From Fibrivirga algicola (GTDB lineage: Bacteria > Bacteroidota > Bacteroidia > Cytophagales > Spirosomataceae), in contig NZ_WAEL01000007.1 in assembly GCF_011742925.1 (NCBI RefSeq), positions 1-64,000 of the forward strand: 64,000 nucleotides of DNA, given 5' to 3'. The notes beneath the pieces were generated by a model. The model saw only the letters and a list, made by a program, of their open reading frames with translations, did not search any database and had not been told where the DNA came from. The position numbers and the translations under genes are program-made. How positions within the stretch are numbered: the first letter of the stretch is position 1; each line of letters opens with the position of its first letter. Shown here in pieces: positions 24,894-34,155 of this stretch.

Positions 24894-26957
24894 TTAATAG
24901 CTGATGCCTTCGTCGTATTTAAACAGGCCGTAGGTAGGGCCTTCCTTGTAGCCCGGTACGTCCTCCAGCTGATTACGGACAGCCGCTTCGGAGATGGGTG
25001 TGGTGAACGGCATCCTGCCTGTTGGCTTGACTTTACCCGAAACAATATCGAGCACCGCGTCAAGCGTAGTGCCAAACGTAGCCAATACGCCCGGAATATG
25101 TGGTCTTGTGGTCTGGTTATACACCTCGTCGATCACCCACGGATTGGTGTAGTTGATCGCCAGGATCGTTGGCTTTTTAGCGGTCAACGAATTGATATAC
25201 GCAATATCGACGGCGTTTTTTGACAGCGACAATTCGAGAGGTGATCCGTCTGAGGCGAAGAGTGATTTTCCGGAAGGCAGCAACCACAATAGGATGACGT
25301 CAGCCTCTTCGGGCGTTTTAACAAATTGGAGACCTGTTTTGCTGTCGGTGGGTTGGTATACGTCCCCCTGGCCCATTGGCGCGGTGGCCGCCCGTCTGGC
25401 GTATGTTTCAACGTAGATCTTTGTGGCGGGCTTCAGCGGAAGTGTTTTTGCATCGTTGCGGAGAAGCACGATCGACTTGCGCAGCGCTACATCGGCCCGC
25501 GCCTGAAAGGCGGCACTGCCCGCCAGCTTCTCTGCCGCCTCAACGTCGACGTAGGGGTTCTCGAACAGGCCGAGTTCAAATTTCTCGTTCAACAGCCGCA
25601 CAACCGAATCGTCGATGAGGGCCATGCTCACCTGCCCTGATTTTACGGTCTCGAGCAGATTGGCCGGGTCAGCGGTACCCGAGTAAAGGTTAACGCCTGC
25701 TTCGAGCGTGCGTTTATACCGTTGGCTAATAGTCAGGTTTTCGGCACCCCAGGGCATCATTTCAATGGGACCGGTATCGGAGTTGATGATGCCGTTGAAC
25801 CCAAGTTTTACGCGCAGCAGGTTATGAATAATCGGGCGGTTGTATGCGTAGGCAATGGGCTCGTAGTCGGTACCTGTAGGCATGGAGTAGTAAGGCATAA
25901 TGGCCGACGTACCAGCGGCAATAGCGGCTTTGAACGGTATCAGGTTCGTCTGAAATTGGCCGCCCGGAAATACCTCTTCCTTGCCCCAGTCAAAATGGGG
26001 GTCCTGGCCTGCCTTACCCGCGCCGCCACCGGGAAAGTGCTTGGTGGTCATGGCTACGGAGGTGTTGCTCAGTTTCTTGCCCTGAAAACCGAGCACTACT
26101 TCGGTAATCATCTTCGCAGCCCACTCGGCATTCTCGCCAAAGGTGCCGTCTACGCGTTGCCAGCGGGGTTCAGTGGCGAGGTCAGCCATGTACATGTAGC
26201 CTTTGCGGAGCCCAACAGCGGCCCATTCCTGCCGGGCAATGTCGGCAAATTCGCGGGTCAGTTTCAGGTCGCGCATGGCGGCCAGACCCAGTTCGCCAGG
26301 CCAGGAAGAGAACGCCGTTTTGCCGACGCTGGTGCCAATGGCCGCGGCGGCCGTGACGTGGTTGCGCGGGTTCGAGGCAACAATGGCCGGAATGCCCAGC
26401 CCGTCGCTCTCACAGAGTGCCTGCAACTTGTTAGCCCATTCAGCAGTGATGCGCGCGCTGACATTGGCCCGGAGAATGAAATGACGCAGGTGGAACTGGG
26501 TGACGGCTTTGGTAGTCCCGGCGGCATTCATCAGCGGCGTTGGTAATGGCTTGCGCGTGAACATGTTCGTGTTCGTCGACAAGTCCGATTCGTTGAAATC
26601 GCTGGTGATCGGCTCTTTATTTTTCGGGGCCTCAAACGACCAGTCGTTTTTGAGTCGAGTGGTACTGATGAGCATAAACCCTACTTTCTCCTCTACCGAC
26701 ATTCGGGCTACTAAGTCCTTGCTGCGCTCTTCAGCTGGTAACCGCCAGTCTTCGTATTTATCGAGCTGCCCGTTTCGGTTTAAATCCTTGAATGAGCGCT
26801 TATCAACAGTGATGATTTTTGCCGATCGAACACCCAGTACAGGCTGTTGAACAGACGACTTCGACTGAGCCTGTCCGTCTGTTACCGCAAAGGTTACTAG
26901 CAACAGGCAGGTAGCAATGGCAAAACGACTAACGTGGTTTTTGGAGTGGTGACTCAT
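24894..26957 (-). CDS. Glycoside hydrolase family 3 protein
   Basis: 687 residues from the ATG at 26957, which gives a signal peptide (FAIATCLLLVTFAVTDGQAQ). An EF-hand-like calcium loop (DLNRNGQLDKYED, residues 58-70) precedes the GH3 barrel. The barrel has the substrate motif TTKHFPGGG (304-312) and the nucleophile aspartate in INSDTGP (Asp394). A second alpha/beta sandwich domain follows (about 470-680) with 'SIVLLRNDAKTLPL'. GH3 enzymes remove terminal beta-linked sugars in the periplasm or outside. The sulfatase gene upstream on the same strand suggests action on a sulfated glycan. A longer frame to 27131 lacks a signal and is rejected. Confidence 0.92.
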   Translation of the reverse strand: MSHHSKNHVSRFAIATCLLLVTFAVTDGQAQSKSSVQQPVLGVRSAKIITVDKRSFKDLNRNGQLDKYEDWRLPAEERSKDLVARMSVEEKVGFMLISTTRLKNDWSFEAPKNKEPITSDFNESDLSTNTNMFTRKPLPTPLMNAAGTTKAVTQFHLRHFILRANVSARITAEWANKLQALCESDGLGIPAIVASNPRNHVTAAAAIGTSVGKTAFSSWPGELGLAAMRDLKLTREFADIARQEWAAVGLRKGYMYMADLATEPRWQRVDGTFGENAEWAAKMITEVVLGFQGKKLSNTSVAMTTKHFPGGGAGKAGQDPHFDWGKEEVFPGGQFQTNLIPFKAAIAAGTSAIMPYYSMPTGTDYEPIAYAYNRPIIHNLLRVKLGFNGIINSDTGPIEMMPWGAENLTISQRYKRTLEAGVNLYSGTADPANLLETVKSGQVSMALIDDSVVRLLNEKFELGLFENPYVDVEAAEKLAGSAAFQARADVALRKSIVLLRNDAKTLPLKPATKIYVETYARRAATAPMGQGDVYQPTDSKTGLQFVKTPEEADVILLWLLPSGKSLFASDGSPLELSLSKNAVDIAYINSLTAKKPTILAINYTNPWVIDEVYNQTTRPHIPGVLATFGTTLDAVLDIVSGKVKPTGRMPFTTPISEAAVRNQLEDVPGYKEGPTYGLFKYDEGISY

Positions 26958-26989
26958 CGTTGTACGGGGGTTAGCAGACCAGTTCTCCG

Positions 26990-27030
26990 GGTACGTTCCA
27001 GCTACCCAGTTCGCGAGCAGAAAACGTACC
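26990..27030. repeat. Inverted pair of the GGTACGTT motif
   Basis: GGTACGTT at 26990-26997 and AACGTACC at 27023-27030 form an 8-base inverted pair with a 25-base loop in the gap between sulfatase and GH3 genes. The same gap also carries TCAACCAAG (27072-27080) paired with its complement at 27113-27121, a possible terminator after the sulfatase gene. Confidence 0.5.
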
Positions 27031-27154
27031 TGAAGAATGCTGGTAGAAGTAGAATTGCCAGAGCAATTACTCAACCAAGGCACAGTAGCAAGGGTCCTTA
27101 ACTTGGTTGACTGCTGACCAAAAGCTAACACTACATACAGAGGAGCCTGACTCG

Positions 27155-28537
27155 CTAGGGCGCAAGCTTGGGCAGAGAAGATCGCCAGGCGAGTAGCTGC
27201 GTTTTCATCCGATCAACCACCTGACTTTGTTGACTGGAAAGGTCGTTATTCTCCGATGGGTCCGCTGCTAAATCGTATAATTCGACACCGGAGCCGTTGT
27301 CATTAACCAGCAATTTCCAGTTGCCCTGCCGCATGGCCAGATTTGGGCTTTTGTGGCGGGCAGCCGGGTATCTGAATGATTCGTTGTTTCGACCGTATTC
27401 CCAGAATAGGGGCTTTGAGCGGGTACGTGGTGTGCCGATTAGTGCAGCAGCCATATTTTCACCATCACCTGAGCTAGTCCCTTTTTGGCCTGCCAGACTT
27501 ACAAAGGTCGATAGTAAGTCTGTTGCGCAGAGCACCGACCGATTGTCGACCACGTTTTTCGGGGTTCGGGCCGGATAACGCACGATAAATGGCATTCGAA
27601 TACCGCCTTCGTACAGTGAAAGTTTGCTGCCCCGGTACGTACCCGACCGCTTGCCCTCGAACGTGGGTAGTGCGCCATTGTCGCTGGTGAAAATGACCAG
27701 CGTGTTGTCATCAACGCCCAACGCTTTGAGCCCCGCCATCAGCCGCCCGATCTGGACGTCGAGATCGGCCAGCACTGCTTTGAATTCGCGGGGCTTTTCC
27801 GTACCCTTCGGAAACGCGTCGAGCGTTGTCTCGTCAGGCACCCAGGGCGTGTGTACATCGTCGGGCCAGAGATTAATGTAGCAGGGTTTTCCGGGGTTCC
27901 GTTTCAGGAAAGCAAGCGTTTTGTCTACAAAGTAGGCGGTACGATTCCAGCGTTTCACACTATCTGACCTGGCCCAGATCCAGTTGGTCGAGGTAAGAAG
28001 CGGGTCGGGGTTGGGGCTTTCCCAGGTGCTGGCGTAGTCGTCGAAACCGTACTGAGTAATGGCGGGGGCATTCGTCACGTCGCGACCACCACCCATATGC
28101 CATTTGCCGAAGTGCGCTGTAGCGTAGCCTGCCGCTTTAAGCTGGCGGGCCACCGTCGGTGCCGAGGCATCAAGGAAATCGGCCTGTTCGCAGGTGCGGT
28201 TGTGTTTGCGTTCGGCGAGAAACGAAGTGATCCGCCACTTACCCGGAGCCATACCGGTTGTCAGGCCTACCCGTGAAGGCGAGCAGATCGGTGCAGCGCT
28301 GTAGTAATTGGTGAATTTAATGCCTTCGGCCGCCAACCGGTCAATGTTTGGGGTAGGCGCGAACGTACCGCCAAAGCAGCCTACATCAGCAGAGCCCATA
28401 TCGTCGATCAGAATCAGGATGATGTTGGGCGACCGCTTAGCCTGAGCAGGCTTTTCGACCTGAATGGTTGCCACCAATGCTGTGAGTGAGCAGAGGCTGA
28501 AAAGTGCCAAGAGGAATTGTCGTACGTTGAGCATCAT
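27155..28537 (-). CDS. Secreted sulfatase (formylglycine type)
   Basis: 460 residues with an N-terminal signal peptide. The active-site motif is CSPSR (Cys85-Arg89), in which cysteine would be converted to formylglycine by a maturase encoded elsewhere. Metal ligands appear in ILIDDMG (Asp45, Asp46) and IFTSDNGALP further on. HFGKWHMGGG and the C-terminal 'ELYDLAADPSENNDLS' also fit the arylsulfatase / N-acetylgalactosamine-6-sulfatase group. It removes sulfate esters from glycans or small aromatics. The GH3 gene downstream on the same strand suggests sequential processing of a sulfated oligosaccharide. Start could be either of the two leading methionines. Confidence 0.93.
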   Translation of the reverse strand: MMLNVRQFLLALFSLCSLTALVATIQVEKPAQAKRSPNIILILIDDMGSADVGCFGGTFAPTPNIDRLAAEGIKFTNYYSAAPICSPSRVGLTTGMAPGKWRITSFLAERKHNRTCEQADFLDASAPTVARQLKAAGYATAHFGKWHMGGGRDVTNAPAITQYGFDDYASTWESPNPDPLLTSTNWIWARSDSVKRWNRTAYFVDKTLAFLKRNPGKPCYINLWPDDVHTPWVPDETTLDAFPKGTEKPREFKAVLADLDVQIGRLMAGLKALGVDDNTLVIFTSDNGALPTFEGKRSGTYRGSKLSLYEGGIRMPFIVRYPARTPKNVVDNRSVLCATDLLSTFVSLAGQKGTSSGDGENMAAALIGTPRTRSKPLFWEYGRNNESFRYPAARHKSPNLAMRQGNWKLLVNDNGSGVELYDLAADPSENNDLSSQQSQVVDRMKTQLLAWRSSLPKLAP

Positions 28538-28693
28538 CCTGAATCAAGTAGGTTATCTGAAAATTACGTCGCAGCAGCAAGGGATACCCCAGACTGACGG
28601 TAGCTGGCCCCGACTCAACCTACAAAGACGAGTTAGCGGACTTACTAATGAACAGGCCGATCAAAGCCATCGAACGGACTCCGCTCACACACA

Positions 28694-28749
28694 ACGTCCC
28701 GTAGCAACATAGGATCGGCCAAAACCAACACTGTGTTGCTACGGGACGT
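28694..28749 (-). terminator. 16-base hairpin after dps
   Basis: Perfect arms 28694-28709 and 28734-28749 (ACGTCCCGTAGCAACA and complement) with a 24-base loop. It lies downstream of dps in the 270-base gap before the sulfatase gene and most likely ends the dps transcript. I see no gene or clear promoter in the remainder of that gap. Confidence 0.75.
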
Positions 28750-28807
28750 ACCTGGGGGTATTCGGTGCCCACTACGAAGTGGGCCGGACGGTGCAATCGG
28801 CTGGTAA

Positions 28808-29314
28808 CTAGTCGATTTCGCGAGTCGCTTCAAAGAGGAACCAGGCACGGCGCTCGGTTTCATCGATATATACTTCCAGCAGGCTGGCCGTAGCTACATC
28901 GCTGGCGTTGTCGCAGTCTTCGTGGGCATCACGCATATTTTTGGCCATCGCCTTGTTTTCTTCGAGCAGGTCCGTGAGCATGTCGATGGGGGCCACGAAC
29001 GCCTTGTCATTGTCGTTGACCCGTTGCCGCTTGCCAATCTCAGCTATTGAATGGATGGTGCGTTCACCCAGTTTTCGAACCCGTTCGGCTAGTGGGTCGA
29101 TAGTGGCAAAAATCTGTTCGGCCTGTTCGTCGAGCAGCAGGTGATAATCACGGAAATGCCGACCTGACATGTGCCAGTGGTAATTCTTGGTCTTTACGTA
29201 GAGCGCAAATGCGTCGGCGACCAGTGCATTCAGCACATCGGCCAGATGCGCGCGGTCAGATTCCTTTAGGTCTGAGGGTGTATGGAGCAGTTGCTCCTTC
29301 TTTGTTGTAGGCAT
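28808..29314 (-). CDS. dps: Dps-family DNA-protection ferritin
   Basis: 168 residues of the Dps family. The intersubunit ferroxidase ligands are visible in NYHWHMSGRHFRDYHLLLDEQAEQIFATIDPLAERVRKLG (His and Asp/Glu, about residues 43-82). Dodecameric Dps oxidises iron with peroxide and stores it, shielding DNA during stress. The Lys-rich N-terminus (PTTKKEQ) could contact DNA. It lies 36 bases after a membrane-protein gene on the same strand, which suggests cotranscription, and within a stress-like group that also includes a pyruvate-oxidase-type enzyme. Confidence 0.93.
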   Translation of the reverse strand: MPTTKKEQLLHTPSDLKESDRAHLADVLNALVADAFALYVKTKNYHWHMSGRHFRDYHLLLDEQAEQIFATIDPLAERVRKLGERTIHSIAEIGKRQRVNDNDKAFVAPIDMLTDLLEENKAMAKNMRDAHEDCDNASDVATASLLEVYIDETERRAWFLFEATREID

Positions 29315-29350
29315 TATTATCGAGTTTTACGTGGTTTTTATGTGTCTTTT

Positions 29351-29950
29351 TTATGACTTAGCCTGTTGGGCTTCGTCTATGTCAACGTCGGCTTTCAGTT
29401 GACGGACCAGTACAAGCAGCAACACGCCCATGGCCAGCGGAAATAATCCTGCGAACTGCATGGATCGGTCGTTGAAGGGCCGCTGAACCAGCATGAATGC
29501 GGTGCCGCCACCGAGTAGGGTGTTCAAGAAATGGAGAATAATAACCGTCATGTCCTGACCACTTTCACTGTTGTCTTTCACGCCCAGAAATGTGTACAAC
29601 GTGGCCACAAACTGCGTGATGGCGACAAGTACACCCCAGGCACCCAATAAGTTGTCGACGCCTTTAGTCGGATTACCTAAATAAAAAAGCACGCCGACGC
29701 CAAAAGCGATGTCAACCCAACCCGCGATCATAAACCAGTAATCTGGCTTGTTGATAGCCCGGCTGCTGCTCCAGAACCGCCGGGCCATCAGACCGGCTGA
29801 CAGCAACAGCGCGCTGAGCACTACGAGTGATACAACTGATTGATGACTGCCAGTGAAAAACAGGACAGCGCCCAGTGCTGTCAGTAAACCAGCCCGCAGA
29901 GACAGCACCGGCCAGGGTAAGGTTTTCGATGATACAGGTGTCGTTGCCAT
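29351..29950 (-). CDS. HdeD-like (DUF308) membrane protein
   Basis: 199 residues with about six hydrophobic helices: residues 14-30, 38-55, 68-88, 100-120, 132-152 and 162-182. The even distribution and length resemble the HdeD/DUF308 family of acid-resistance membrane proteins, though I see no diagnostic motif. The C-terminus is acidic and cytoplasmic-looking (KADVDIDEAQQ). Its position just upstream of dps supports a stress role, but the function is unproven. Confidence 0.65.
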   Translation of the reverse strand: MATTPVSSKTLPWPVLSLRAGLLTALGAVLFFTGSHQSVVSLVVLSALLLSAGLMARRFWSSSRAINKPDYWFMIAGWVDIAFGVGVLFYLGNPTKGVDNLLGAWGVLVAITQFVATLYTFLGVKDNSESGQDMTVIILHFLNTLLGGGTAFMLVQRPFNDRSMQFAGLFPLAMGVLLLVLVRQLKADVDIDEAQQAKS

Positions 29951-30035
29951 GGCAAAAAGGTCTTACCAGATACAGAACAAGGCGTAGCATTGCCCAGGTG
30001 CGCTTGGTTGCAGAGCCATTGGTCTGTATTCAGTA

Positions 30036-31832
30036 TCAAAGTCCCGGAATGAGGTTGAGCAGGCTGCGGCCTTTGGTGGCTACAGCTTCCTGATATTGAT
30101 TGCTGATAACCGTTTTGATGATTTCACTTCGATCACGCTCTCCGCGCGCCAGCGCCTTGACAAACTCAACGGCCTGTACCGTCGTGATTTTGCCGGGCAT
30201 GGGCGGTTCGTTCTGATCTACGATGCAGTCGACTACAACCGGGCCGTCGTGGGCCATCGCTTCGCGTACGATCCGGTCGGCATCGGCGGGGTTATCGATC
30301 GTGAAGCCGGTAGCTCCACAGGCACGGGCGTGCATGGCGAAGTCGATCGGTTGAATGTCTACACCATATTCGGGGTTTCCTTCCATCACGATCTGCTCCC
30401 ACTTGATCTGACCATAGGCGTTGTTGTGGAAGATAAACACCTTGATTGGCAACTTGTATTTGACCGCCGTGGCCATCTCGCCCATCAACATTGTGAAACC
30501 GCCATCGCCCACCAGCGCCACGACCTGCCGGTCTGGGAACGCTACCGACGCGGCGATCGCATAGGGTAATCCCGACGCCATGGTCGCCAGCAGGCCCGAG
30601 GTCGAAAACTGCATCTCGCCTCTCAGCTGAATATGGCGGGCCACCCAGGTTGTGTTGTTGCCGCAGTCACAGGTGACAATGGCGTTGTCGGCGAGCAAGG
30701 GACTAACGGTGTGCGGGATCACCTGCGGCTTCATGGGCAGGGTATCCTGGGTGCCACGCTGCTGCATCAGCTCAGACCAATGGCCCATTCGTTCCTGCGC
30801 TGTTTCCAGAAAGCTGCGATCCGTTTTCCGGTCGAGCAGGGGCAGCAACGCCTGTAACGTAGACCGACTATCACCCAGTAGCCCCACTTCAACGGGTGTC
30901 CGTAGCCCTATATGCGAGGCGTCAAGATCGATCTGCACCGTTCGGGCCTGACTGGGTTTTGGGTAATATTCGAGGTAGGGAAAACGAGTACCAATCATAA
31001 TCAGTGTGTCGCATTCCTCCATGGCATCCTGCGATGGGGCCGTGCCTAACAAGCCAACCCCACCCGTCGTGAACGGATGACCGTCTGGCACGACGTTCTT
31101 GCCTAATAAGGCTTTAATGATTGGCCCGCCCACCAGATCGGCCAGTTGAATGACCTCTTCACGAGCACTAAGCGCACCACGGCCCGCGAAAATAGCCACC
31201 TTCTTACCCGCATTGATCACGTCAGCTGCCCGCTGTAATTGATTCAGGGAAGGAGTTTGCTCATAACTTACTTTAGTGGCGCTGCTATGGTCAGGTACGT
31301 TCACCGACGAACGGGTGTCGTCGCTGGTCGTCCATTCCTGGAAATCTTTCGGAAAGGAAATGTGCGTCACTGTCCGCTGGCCAAGCGCGGTTCGAACCGC
31401 CTGATCCAGCACGTTAACGACATGATCGGGACCCATCACGCGTTCGTTATACTGGGCTACGTCGGCAAACACCTTCACCAGGTCAACATCCTGCTGGTAG
31501 AACGTGCCGCTGATATCGTGGGCCGCGTTGCCCGTAATAGCCAGAACCGGCTGGCAGTCGTACTTAGCATCATACAGGCCGTTGAGCAGATGAATGCCAC
31601 CGCAACCCGATGTGGCCATGCAGACCCCCAGCTTGCCCGTGAATTTGGCGTAGGCACAAGCCATAAACGCTGCCGCTTCTTCGTGACGTACCTGGATGAG
31701 GCGGATCTTGTCAGCGTGTGTTCGCAGCGATTCATAAAGTCCGTTGATACCGTCGCCGGGTAAACTAAAAATGGTGTCGACTCCCCAATCCAGTAATCGT
31801 TCGACCATCAGGTCGGCTCCAGTTTTTGCCAT
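30036..31832 (-). CDS. Thiamine-diphosphate enzyme, pyruvate oxidase/PoxB-like
   Basis: 598 residues with the three acetohydroxyacid-synthase-like domains. The N-terminal PYR domain contains the catalytic glutamate in RHEEAAAFMA (near residue 50). The central domain is the FAD/nucleotide-type fold (AIFAGRGALSAREEV). The C-terminal PP domain has the ThDP motif VGDGGFTMLMGEMATAVKYKLPIKVFIFHNNAYGQI (G-D-G...N-N). It resembles quinone-dependent pyruvate dehydrogenase more than acetolactate synthase: no regulatory subunit gene or branched-chain genes are near. It would convert pyruvate to acetate and CO2 with electrons to quinone. A C-terminal lipid-binding tail, as in PoxB, is possible. It lies upstream of the HdeD-like and dps genes. 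Confidence 0.85.
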   Translation of the reverse strand: MAKTGADLMVERLLDWGVDTIFSLPGDGINGLYESLRTHADKIRLIQVRHEEAAAFMACAYAKFTGKLGVCMATSGCGGIHLLNGLYDAKYDCQPVLAITGNAAHDISGTFYQQDVDLVKVFADVAQYNERVMGPDHVVNVLDQAVRTALGQRTVTHISFPKDFQEWTTSDDTRSSVNVPDHSSATKVSYEQTPSLNQLQRAADVINAGKKVAIFAGRGALSAREEVIQLADLVGGPIIKALLGKNVVPDGHPFTTGGVGLLGTAPSQDAMEECDTLIMIGTRFPYLEYYPKPSQARTVQIDLDASHIGLRTPVEVGLLGDSRSTLQALLPLLDRKTDRSFLETAQERMGHWSELMQQRGTQDTLPMKPQVIPHTVSPLLADNAIVTCDCGNNTTWVARHIQLRGEMQFSTSGLLATMASGLPYAIAASVAFPDRQVVALVGDGGFTMLMGEMATAVKYKLPIKVFIFHNNAYGQIKWEQIVMEGNPEYGVDIQPIDFAMHARACGATGFTIDNPADADRIVREAMAHDGPVVVDCIVDQNEPPMPGKITTVQAVEFVKALARGERDRSEIIKTVISNQYQEAVATKGRSLLNLIPGL

Positions 31833-31966
31833 GTTAGTGTCTAAAGCAGTATACGTGCGTACAATGTCTTCTAAACAACCGACATGACTCTATTTGGTTG
31901 GTAGTTTAAGTGGTTTATAATGTATTGCTGAGTGTATGGATACGTTCTGGCGGGAGTGGCACGACG

Positions 31967-32905
31967 TTACCCAATGGCTAAAACCAGTTTCCCTTTGACT
32001 CGGCCCGTTTCGCTGTATGCATGTGCCTGACCAACTTGGTCGAGTGAGTAGGTCTTATCAATGACCGACACCAGCCTTCCGTCGGCCACCTGTTTCAGCA
32101 GCCAGTTCATGTCTTCCTGCGTAAACGAGAAAACGATCGATTCGGCCTTCTGCTTCGTGAACACCGTGACAACCTGTTCCAGTAGTTGCTTCGCCGATGG
32201 CGTGGTGGTTACGTACGTTCCTTCGTCGGTCAGGATTTCCCGGCAGGCATCGAACGAGCTTTTACCTACCGCATCGAAAACGACCTCGAACTTATCGGGG
32301 AGTTTCGTGAAATCCGTTGACTTGTAGTCGACCACTACGTGAGCACCCAATTGCTTCACCAGCTCGGCATTGTCGGCACTACATACGGCCGTGACATGCG
32401 CGCCGATTATACGGGCAATTTGTACCGCGAACGTACCCACACCACCCGATGCGCCGTTGATCAGCACGCGGTCATTCGGGCGAAGATGGCCTTTGTCGCG
32501 CATAGCCTGCAGAGCTGTACCAGCCGCCACGGGCATAGCCGCTGCCTGCGTGAAATCGATGGCGTCGGGCAGCTTGACCACGTTCTTCTGCTTTGTGGCG
32601 GTCAGTTCGGCGTAGCCAGCGCCCGTGACCCCTAACCCCGCTACCACCCGATCGCCGGGCTGGAAATCGGTGACCATAAGCCCCACCTCTTCAATGACAC
32701 CCGCGCATTCGGCCCCCAGAATTTTAGGGAATGAACCGGGTAACATCAGTTTCATGGCGCCTTCGCGTAGCTTGGTGTCCACTGGATTAATACCCGCGGC
32801 GTACACCCTGATCAGGACCTCGTGTGAGTCGACCTCGGGCGTGGGTACTTCCTGAATCTTAAATTCGTGACTACTTCCGTATTGGTTGATGATGGCTGCT
32901 TTCAT
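31967..32905 (-). CDS. NADP-dependent quinone oxidoreductase-like protein
   Basis: 312 residues of the zinc-free MDR family (quinone oxidoreductase/QorA type). The GroES-like N-terminus has GINPVDTKLREG and GAECAGVIEEVG. The nucleotide fold has GASGGVGTFAVQIARIIGAHVTAVCS (about residues 150-175) for NADPH. No catalytic zinc cysteines are present. The C-terminal 'LDQVGQAHAYSETGRVKGKLVLAIG' is standard. It is divergent from an AraC-type regulator, which may control it in response to electrophiles or quinones. Confidence 0.92.
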   Translation of the reverse strand: MKAAIINQYGSSHEFKIQEVPTPEVDSHEVLIRVYAAGINPVDTKLREGAMKLMLPGSFPKILGAECAGVIEEVGLMVTDFQPGDRVVAGLGVTGAGYAELTATKQKNVVKLPDAIDFTQAAAMPVAAGTALQAMRDKGHLRPNDRVLINGASGGVGTFAVQIARIIGAHVTAVCSADNAELVKQLGAHVVVDYKSTDFTKLPDKFEVVFDAVGKSSFDACREILTDEGTYVTTTPSAKQLLEQVVTVFTKQKAESIVFSFTQEDMNWLLKQVADGRLVSVIDKTYSLDQVGQAHAYSETGRVKGKLVLAIG

Positions 32906-33127
32906 GGGATTCGGTTACGTTGATTTGGTTGACGTACATAGGGCTGGCATACCGCTCCGCCAGACGCTAAGCTGATACATTAGCCCAAACTTCTGTTACC
33001 CTAAGAACGGGCATTCGCCCAAAGGGTTTCATACTAACGTGCACGCTGAGGTCAGCTTATCGAACGGAGCGACATTCGCTTTCGGAAGGCTGGCAAGGAT
33101 CTGCGTGCGACAACGGGAATAACGTTG

Positions 33128-33135
33128 TACATTTG
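33128..33135 (+). promoter_or_regulatory. -7 element for AraC-family gene
   Basis: TACATTTG matches TAnnTTTG and lies 20 bases before the ATG, predicting a leader of about 12 bases. No obvious -33 TTG is seen. The remaining 220 bases of the divergent gap show no clear palindrome. Confidence 0.5.
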
Positions 33136-33154
33136 AATTTCGCAAGCAGGTAGT

Positions 33155-34060
33155 ATGGCCAGTAAATCGTTAGACGAGTTTTATCATGAGATCGCAACTG
33201 TAGTTCCGGCCGAGATCAACAGGGAGATCGGGCATTTCAATGTCTTCCGAATTGCCGACATGATGGCGCTCAGGACCAAAAAAGGCGTGATGCCCTATGA
33301 CCGGCGGGCCTATTACAAAATCAGCCTGATCAGTGGTCGCAACAAGGCCGAATATGCCGATAAGGTGATCGAAATCGAAACGAATGCATTGCTGTTCGCC
33401 ACGCCCAAGATCCCATATCATTATGTGCCGCTCGATGAGCAACAGGCGGGCTCGTTCTGCGTGTTTACCGATGAATTTCTGGTATCGACTAAAAGCGGTG
33501 TGGTGCTCGATGAACTGCCGCTGTTTCAACCCGGTGGTGTTCCCGTGTTTCAATTGACCGATGAAGAATCCGATGAACTCCGCTACATATTCTCTAAAAT
33601 GCACCGGGAGATAGGGTCAGACTACGCCTACAAGTATGATCTGTTGCGGAATTATGTGCTTGAGCTGATTCATTTTGGCCAGAAACTGCAACCCGCCACG
33701 TCGCTCTACCCGACCCATACCGCTTCGGCCCGTATCTCGTCACTGTTTATTGAGTTGCTCGAGCGGCAGTTCCCCATTCAGTCGCCCGGTCAGAAAATTG
33801 CCCTGCGTACGGCCAACGAGTACGCTCGTCAGCTGTCGGTGCATGTGAATCACCTCAATAAGGTACTGAAGGAGAACATGGGCAAAACTACCACAGACCT
33901 GATCAGTAGCCGAATAGTGCAGGAGGCTAAAATCCTGTTGAAACAGACCGACTGGAACATCTCCGAGATCAGCTACAGCCTGGGTTTTGAAGAGGTGGCT
34001 CACTTCTCTAATTTCTTCCGCAAGCAGACTACGCTATCGCCAGCTGCGTTTCGGGCCTGA
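33155..34060 (+). CDS. AraC-family transcriptional regulator
   Basis: 301 residues. The N-terminal 170 residues form a cupin-like sensor ('YKISLISGRNKAEYADKVIEIETNALLFATPKIPYHYVPLDEQQAGSFCVFTDEFL'). The C-terminal 100 residues are the twin helix-turn-helix domain, with 'YARQLSVHVNHLNKVLKENMGKTTTDLISSRIVQEAKILLKQTDWNISEISYSLGFEEVAHFSNFFRKQTTLSPAAFR', a textbook AraC signature. It lies between a divergent quinone reductase and a codirectional SDR gene 95 bases downstream, both likely targets. This AraC-SDR-reductase arrangement is common in the phylum. Confidence 0.93.
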   Translation: MASKSLDEFYHEIATVVPAEINREIGHFNVFRIADMMALRTKKGVMPYDRRAYYKISLISGRNKAEYADKVIEIETNALLFATPKIPYHYVPLDEQQAGSFCVFTDEFLVSTKSGVVLDELPLFQPGGVPVFQLTDEESDELRYIFSKMHREIGSDYAYKYDLLRNYVLELIHFGQKLQPATSLYPTHTASARISSLFIELLERQFPIQSPGQKIALRTANEYARQLSVHVNHLNKVLKENMGKTTTDLISSRIVQEAKILLKQTDWNISEISYSLGFEEVAHFSNFFRKQTTLSPAAFRA

Positions 34061-34155
34061 TTTGATTTTTGCAATAATCGGATTGCTATTTGCAACCAGC
34101 TGCTTCGTTCGCTCACCGACCTTTGCCTTCGGTAGATGAACATAGTTAACAGACA

